Assembly (NCBI GenBank): GCA_030435675.1
Contig: CM059621.1
Location: forward strand, 11,036,001-11,100,000
Direction of reading: 5' to 3'
DNA from: Steinernema hermaphroditum
Taxonomy: Eukaryota > Nematoda > Chromadorea > Rhabditida > Steinernematidae
Length of the DNA stretch: 64,000 bases
Below, piece by piece: positions 57,588-64,000 of the stretch (the stretch's first letter is position 1; each line of letters starts with the position of its first letter). A program made the translations under genes and the position numbers. Under the pieces are notes generated by a model, which searched no databases, had not been told where the DNA came from, and worked only from the letters and a program-made list of their open reading frames with translations.

Positions 57588-59099
57588 CGGCCTTCGACTG
57601 AAAATGATGCAATGAGAATTGCCAAAAAACGGACAAGACTTACTGTAGGTATCGACGTTGATTTCATCGGGGAGCTCGGCAACATTAACGTCGAATCTGT
57701 CTTGGACGTCGTTCAAGACCTTGGCGTCGCCTTCGTCGGAAACGAAAGTGATCGCCAGACCTTTCGTACCAAATCGTCCGGCTCGGGCAACCTAGAATAA
57801 GCAAAGAAGTTGAATTCCGCCGGAAAATAGAGGCTTACGCGATGAAGATAAGTGTCCGAGTCTTCAGGCATGTCGTAGTTGAAAACAATGTTGACGCGCT
57901 CGATATCCATTCCACGTCCAAAAAGATTTGTTGCGACGAGAATGCGTTTCTGGAAGTCCTTGAATTGCTGGTATCGGGAAAGTCGCTCTTCCTGGGGCAT
58001 CTGTCGATGAATTGCAATACTCGGGAAGTTTTGCTCAGAAAGGAGATTGTGGAGCGCAGAGCATCGCTGAACGGACTTCACGAAAATGACGACCTGGTTG
58101 AACTCCAGTGTGTCGAGAAGCTCCAACAGCTTCTTGTTCTTGTCTTGCTCACGGAGTTTCACGTAATACTGCTGGAGGCCATGGAGGGTGAGCTTCGCCT
58201 CGTCATCGACGTACACCTCCATAGGCTAAACGAGAACCATAAATTCAAAAATTGAGATGACGTCAACTTACATCTTGCATGAATTTCTTGCAGACCACAC
58301 GCAGCTCTTTAGGTAGAGTGGCACTGAACATCATGACTTGCTTTTCCTGTGGCGTCATCTTCACGATCTCTTGCACATCACGTCGCATATCTGGAGCCGC
58401 TCGCATTACCATAGGTTCATTGAATGGGGAACATACCGTTGTCACCGATCATCTTGTCGCACTCATCGAGGACGAAGAACTTGATGTTCTTCAGCTTCAG
58501 TGTTCCATCTCGAGCAAGGGCGAGGATGCGTCCAGGTGTACCGACGACGATGTGGGGAGGGTTTTTGCTGAGGGTTTCCTCGTCCTTCTTGATGGAGATG
58601 CCACCAAAGAAAACGCCGACCTAAACGTGCAGTGTTCAGTTCCCCGCAACTGTGAGTCACGACAAACCTTGATGTTTTGATCATATTTGCTGAATCTCTC
58701 GTACTCTTTCGAGATTTGGAAGGCAAGTTCACGAGTGTGGCACATGACCAAAACTGACACCACTCCATCAACAGGCTCAATTTGTTGGAGAGTGGCCAGG
58801 ACAAAGACGGCAGTTTTGCCCATACCAGATTTTGCCTGGCAAACGATGTCCATGCCGAGAATGGCCTGAGGGATACATTCGTGCTGCACCTCGGACGGAT
58901 GTTCAAAACCACAGTCGCTGATGGCGCGCAGCAACGTCGGCTTCAACAGGAAGTCACGGAAACCGCTGCTGTGGATGGAGGTGTATCCACCCTTCACCTT
59001 CTTGGCTCCAGCATCTCCAGCGGCTCCATTATCCAGCTTCTGCTCGGTTATGGTCTCGTCCTGCTCCTCTTCGTAGTCCAAAAGTTGATCGTCATCCAT
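57588..59099 (-). CDS. DDX39B: DEAD-box (DECD) RNA helicase UAP56/DDX39
   Basis: ATG at 59099 gives the acidic N-terminus [20 protein letters not shown]. The helicase core contains [19 protein letters not shown] (Q motif), [13 protein letters not shown] (motif I), GTPGR, the diagnostic VLDECDKM (DECD), [30 protein letters not shown] and [13 protein letters not shown]. The stop is at 57588, after a last intron whose donor lies in TACAGTA (57641-57647). UAP56 acts in spliceosome assembly and mRNA export (TREX) in the nucleus and is highly conserved. Six or so introns are inferred; the frame is continuous across each. As the first gene of the minus-strand trio it may drive PSTK and OGG1 if they form an operon. 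Confidence 0.96.
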
Positions 59100-59810
59100 G
59101 TTGAGCGAAGGAAAGGTGTACCTGCAAGAAGACGGAAAATGCTGATTGCAAACGCAGCCCGGCAACAAACAAATGCGAGCGCTATCGATAAGGCAACAGA
59201 GAAACGCGACGTTCGCCCTCAAGGTGAAGCGAAGACTTCAACGATTCGGCACGAAGTTTCTTCCAATTTGTGGCGCCAAGAAGACGAGCTCCCCGGATGG
59301 TTGCGCGCCACAACTGATGGCCCGAACTGCGTGGGACTTATTTGTGGAAACGCGCGAACTTACTTATATGTGCGCCGCAGCTGGATGCATCGCCATTGAC
59401 GCGGCACGAGCGATGCCAGAGCTTGGCGGTACACACAGGCTCCCGCCACGCGTCTCTGACGAGCGGCCGATTCGAAAGCTCTCGTAAACATCAGATGTGT
59501 TTACGCGGGAAATGTTCGTGGACGAGTTGAGAATTTGTGTGTTTCGCGCCGGATCCGCTTTGACGTCAGCTCCCGGTATTTTGCCCTCCATCTGATCGCT
59601 GATGACCTTTGAAACATGAACACAGCATTTGAATATGGGTGACCGATCGGGTAATCGGACGTGGGGTCGTGCATGTTTTCGAGCATACTCCTGCAGATCC
59701 TGCAAGAAACAGTATGATCTACAGATGACGTGCACCTGTTGCACTTTCGTATAAAACTCGTGGAAAATGCTGTTCTCAGGGGCGAATGAGCAAGCTAAAC
59801 GAGTGGCAAT

Positions 59811-59815
59811 TTCAG
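59811..59815 (+). promoter_or_regulatory. Acceptor one base before the STAG ATG
   Basis: The sequence caatttcag is followed by a single A and then ATG 59817. This is a spliced-leader-like acceptor. Confidence 0.5.
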
Positions 59816-59816
59816 A

Positions 59817-62800
59817 ATGTCATTAGATGGCTCAGTAAATCACCAATCGTCCCCAGCGCCTTCTGTCGCAGTAAGTGAAGGCAGTTTTGAACTCTGGACA
59901 TGTTGTTTGAGTTTAGTCAACCACAGTTTCGAGAAGGGGACGTGGAGGCCGTGGCGGCAGAAGAGGTGGAGGCGCCGTCGGAAGAACAGCTGCAGCTGAA
60001 GCGATCACAGATGAATCCAGCCTCTTCAGCATGGTGAAGGGCGGGAGATCTCTACATGTACGTTCATCGCCTGGTTTTGCAGTGTACTTACAGCTGCTTA
60101 GGCTATTATCGATAAATGGATCGAGGAGTATGACCGCCATCCGGACAACGCTCTGGTTCAGCTGCAGCAGTTCTTTGTCTCTTGTTCTGGATGCAAGGGA
60201 GTCATTTCAAGCGTCATGATCCAGAAGATGGACTACAAGTTGGTTTCTGGTCACGTTCATGGTTCACAGTTGATCCATACAGGGATATTATTCGACGATT
60301 AACCGAAGAGTTTGATGAAGAATCTGGCGACTATCCCCTTGTGATGTCAGGCCCACAATGGAGGAAATTTAAGACAAATTTTCCAGAGTTTGTATCGGTA
60401 TTTGTACAGCTTTCAAGCATACAGTATTCCTGACAACTGAAATTGCAGCTTCTAATCACAAAGTGCAAATCTAATATCGTGTTTGATTCGAAAACAATGG
60501 ACGGACTGATCCAGCTTCTGACAGGATTGGCCGACAGTCAAGTACGAGCTTTCCGCCATACGGCAACGTTTGCCGCCATGAAACTATCCACAGCTCTAGT
60601 TTCGATTGCCTGCGAACATGTGAAAATGAGGGAGTTGAACGGGAAGCAGATCGAAACGGAAAAGAGTAAAGTAAAGAAGGCGACCAGCGAGCGAATTCAG
60701 CAGCTGCTCGAAAAGAAGGCTGATGTGAGTTCTTGTATCGTGCTCGTGCCATATACTTCGTTTTGCAGCTAGAGGAACATATTAACGATGTTCGCCTGAT
60801 GATACAGTACGTGTTCAAGAGTGTGTTTGTCCATCGATACAGGTAGGACTGCTAGAACCATTGTTTCGTTATCCAGTTTTTAGGGACATTGTCCCCGAGA
60901 TTCGCGCAGTTTGCATCGAAGAGTTGGGGAACTGGATGTTTCTGTTCCCGGACCAGTTTCTGGACGACAGTTACTTGAAGTATATTGGATGGATGCTCTA
61001 CGATAAGGTTTCACTAGTTTCGAATGTCCAAATATTACCTACATTCCTATTTTCTAGAACCCTGACGTAAGAATCCGATGTCTCGCTGCGCTGATTCCTC
61101 TTTACGAGCGACCAGAATTGGCGACAACACTGGAGCTGTTTACGGCAAAGTTCAGAGATCGTTTGGTGGGAATGGTCCGCGACAAAGACTACGATGTAGC
61201 CATCAAAGCTTGCCACTTGATGACCTGCGTGTACAACATTCTGCCACAAATTCTCGACATCCACAGTTGTGAGCCCATCTACGAGTTGGTGTACTGCTCA
61301 CATAGAGGAATTGCTATTGCGGCAGGAGAGTTCTTGAACGCCAAAGTTTTCTGTGGCGGCGATGACTTCGACCGTAAAAAGCTGCTGAGCATCCTCGTGG
61401 ATTTTTTCATTGAAGGACAGGTACCATCTCTTCGAGATTCATCCTTTAATGCTTGGTTTAGCTGCATACCCATGCTGCATATCTTGTGGATTCTCTCATC
61501 GACACTAACCCGATCATCAAAGACTTTGGTACGATGGGCGAACTCCTTGCCTCCAATGAATGTAAGGACTTGCTTTGTTGTGCTATTGATGGGAATCCAT
61601 TCAGCTGACGGAATTGCCAGTCAACTTATCGAGATCATGTCTTGCGCTGTTAGGCAAGCGTCCACTGGCAAATCTCCAGCCGGTCGATCTCAGCATCACC
61701 ACAGGAGGGGAGGTGTCGCTGTTCCTCCGAGAGAGGCCCGGCTGCTCCAAGAAGATCGGACTAAAATGACCGAAGATTTAATCCCAGTTCTGCCGCAGCT
61801 GATAATGAAGTTCGTTGCCGATCAAGAAGCTCTGGAGAACCTTTGCGATCTCCCTAGATATTTCATTTTGGAAATGTATCTAGCGGGAAGGCAAGAGAAG
61901 GTACGAAATGGGTAATTTATGGCGGAATACATGTGTTTCCAGTACTTGGCTGATCTCATGACCGCCCTCGAGCTGGTCGTCGAACGGCACACGGATTCAG
62001 AACTGCTGCTGGTCGTAGCCCGGACTCTGGGTGCCCTCCTCCAGAACGCGAACATCGCCACATACACGGAAACGGCACGCCATCGAATTATCGATACGAT
62101 TGCCGTGCAACTGAGGGCAGAGATCCAACGTTTCCAAAGCGATATGTCAGTGGATGAAGAAGATTCGGCGGCACTGTTGGCCTGCATGAGGAAAATCTCC
62201 GTTTTCGCCTCGTAAGAGAGTCGCCTCGCTTTGATCTCTTTTAGTTCGTTTTGCTAGGACTCAAGACCTTTCGCAGTGGGACTTGTGGAACCCAGTTCTT
62301 TCTGTTGTATCAGGTGGGGAAGACAAAGTGCCTTCAAGAGATGTGGCAGAGCACGCAGTCCAGTTTCTGTTCCTCTCCTTGAGTCATGACTTTTCACTGC
62401 TCTACACGAAATTGGAAGAGAATCCGGACGAGGATGTCATGGTACCTATTTATTGTCGGACATGTGCATAATCTGGTGTTTTAAGGAGGCCGTTCGTGTG
62501 ATCAGAACTCGCAGAGACCAGTTCCTCAACATTGTTGAGACGATATTGCGAAGTGGAGCTGCTGGAGTGGAAAACGTGCGTTTCCTTTCCGATGTACATT
62601 CCGTAATTAGCGATCTTTAGGCGTTCTTGTGCGTATGCGACCTTCTGATTTTGTTCAGCTGGCGCTTGCGTCAGAGAAATGCGTCCCTTGGCCCGCTTGT
62701 GGTAAACGTCACATCGGACTTGATCCACCAGATGGATTGCTTTGTCGTGGATAACGTATTTGTCGAAGAAGAAGAGGATGACGAAAATGACGACGCCTTC

Positions 62801-63698
62801 AACGAACAGCAACGTGTGGAACTCATGCACAAGCGAAGGAACCTGCTCGCTCAGTTCTGCAAGTTAATTATGTACAACGTCATTCCTCTGAGTCACATGT
62901 GGGTTGTCCTGAAGCATTACGAGAGGGTAAGACGCCTGCCTAGCACCGATTCATTTCAATGGTATTGTTTAGTTTTACCGAGATTTCGGAGACATCATCA
63001 AGAACATGATTCATAAAGTCCGAGATCTCCACAAGCTGCAGTGTGCCCACGGGGTAGCGAACGCCTTAACTGACGACTACAAGTGCATTAGAAATGCCGT
63101 TGGCGACGGAACGATTGATCCACTTTCCGACGAGTTTATGGCGTTGAGAGACTTGGCGAAGAAGTTGGCCCAGTCGTTTGGATCGGATCACGTCAAGAAT
63201 CGAGATGTAATTGCCGGCATTCACAGGTACTGAGCTTTCGCCAAGCGCAGTTCTCACCGATTATGCTTGAGGGAGGGAATCTTGTTCGCTCTGAACGATA
63301 AAAGGGAAGAAGACGCCATTGGCGAGAACGGCCGTTCTAGGAACCTCTTGTTCTTAGAGGCGCTCTTGGAATTCTCATCGAAGTTGCTGAAGCAGGATCG
63401 GGCTTGTGTGTATGTCCTAGCGGCCTTGCTTCTTGCTAAGATTCGCGGTTTAGGTTGAACTACTTGGAAAAGCAGGTGGATCCAACGTCCGTGACGGTTT
63501 CCGAAGATTACTGGCAACCTTACATTCTTTATAAAGGATCTCTGCAGGTTAGCCCCTACATAGTGTTGCAGAAGAGTAGCGCAGGTATTCCAGGAGCGTG
63601 CGGTGGATGACAACGCCAGCGTGAGAAGCGGACCTTCGCCGACGCCAAGAAGACGATCAGCAAGAGTGCGGAAGAACACAGAATCTGAAGAAGACTGA
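59817..63698 (+). CDS. scc-3: Cohesin subunit STAG/SCC3
   Basis: ATG at 59817 ([18 protein letters not shown]), preceded by an acceptor. About 15 introns of 35-55 bp. The joined protein follows [81 protein letters not shown] and [17 protein letters not shown] (the stromalin conservative domain). Then come [47 protein letters not shown] and [18 protein letters not shown] binds RAD21 and holds cohesin on chromatin. It ends only about 70 residues after the FSSKLL motif (end [14 protein letters not shown] then TESEED), so the usual long acidic tail is missing. The intron near 60400-60450 contains TACAGTA. It is about 1,000 residues, shorter than human STAG2. Confidence 0.93.
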
Positions 63699-64000
63699 AG
63701 CTGTCACTTAAGTTCTCTCGCACACTATGCATCTTGTCATTAATTACCAATTAACATGCCTTTATGGTGATCTCCTATAAAAGTCATGTAGCTCACAGTG
63801 CTTTATGGCGCCGTAAAAGGGCCCTCTCCATAGTCGCCCTCGCGCCTCTGCTGCGAATGGGGGGAATCGGAGTGCGAAGTTTCGAGCTTCGCATCGTTTT
63901 CGGGCGCGCGCCTAATGCTATCCACAGAAACACATTTATTGGAATGTCCCACCCGAGCGAGGCGCGTGAGAATGTTTAGAAACGGTTTGTTGAAATATTT
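63699..64000. other. 3' end of the window
   Basis: About 300 bases without a gene. It holds the STAG 3' UTR. A CTATAAAAG at about 63776 could be a TATA-like site for a gene beyond the window, but nothing supports it further. Confidence 0.3.

Noticed and set aside
1..64000. Introner-type element as explanation of the TACNGTA introns
   Set aside because: The introns share only the heptamer and a few flanking bases. They lack the long shared body or terminal repeats expected of recent introners, so this stays a hypothesis, not a feature.
1..64000. tRNA genes, rRNA, CRISPR arrays, intact transposons
   Set aside because: Scanned for tRNA A/B-box patterns, repeat-spacer arrays and transposase or reverse-transcriptase motifs; none found by eye.

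Overview
The window is nuclear DNA from a eukaryote, almost certainly a nematode. Genes are split by many 30-60 bp GT..AG introns and use AATAAA poly(A) signals. Several start codons sit directly behind a TTTCAG-type acceptor, as expected for spliced-leader addition. The gene content also points to nematodes: a transthyretin-like secreted protein, GT92 and GT14 glycosyltransferases, FkbM-type methyltransferases and an NLP-19-like neuropeptide precursor. Base composition is moderately GC-rich for a nematode. I could not fix the species or clade.

Layout. 0-11.4 kb: a cluster of sugar- and methyl-transfer enzymes (family-24-like methyltransferase, GT92, FkbM methyltransferase, GT14, divergent FkbM-like gene) with the Cockayne syndrome B (ERCC6) repair ATPase among them. 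12.2-15.2 kb: GIPC, a peroxisomal-type acyl-CoA thioesterase, and a broken partial copy of the latter. 15.6-23.2 kb: one long RasGAP gene (RASA2/RASA3 type) with introns of about 2 kb. 23.2-27.8 kb: no gene recognised. 27.8-38.5 kb: GET4, 1-Cys peroxiredoxin, transthyretin-like protein, neuropeptide precursor, a membrane protein, a histidine acid phosphatase and an acidic Ser/Asp-rich protein. 38.5-46.7 kb: gene-poor, with a degenerate tandem repeat of about 0.4 kb period. 46.7-55.4 kb: MED10, a SERTA/IER-like acidic protein, a Cys-rich secreted protein, a four-helix membrane protein, a small Ser-rich protein and a MAM-domain secreted protein. 55.4-59.1 kb (minus strand): UAP56 helicase, PSTK kinase and OGG1 glycosylase in a head-to-tail run, the last two overlapping by ATGA. 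59.8-63.7 kb: cohesin subunit STAG/SCC3.

The gene models are my own splicing by eye, guided by reading frame, GT..AG ends and protein-family conservation. They have no transcript support. The strongest unexplained signal is a palindromic heptamer, TACNGTA. It lies in or on the edge of about 18 short introns from more than a dozen unrelated genes, far more often than chance, and is also scattered through long introns and intergenic DNA.
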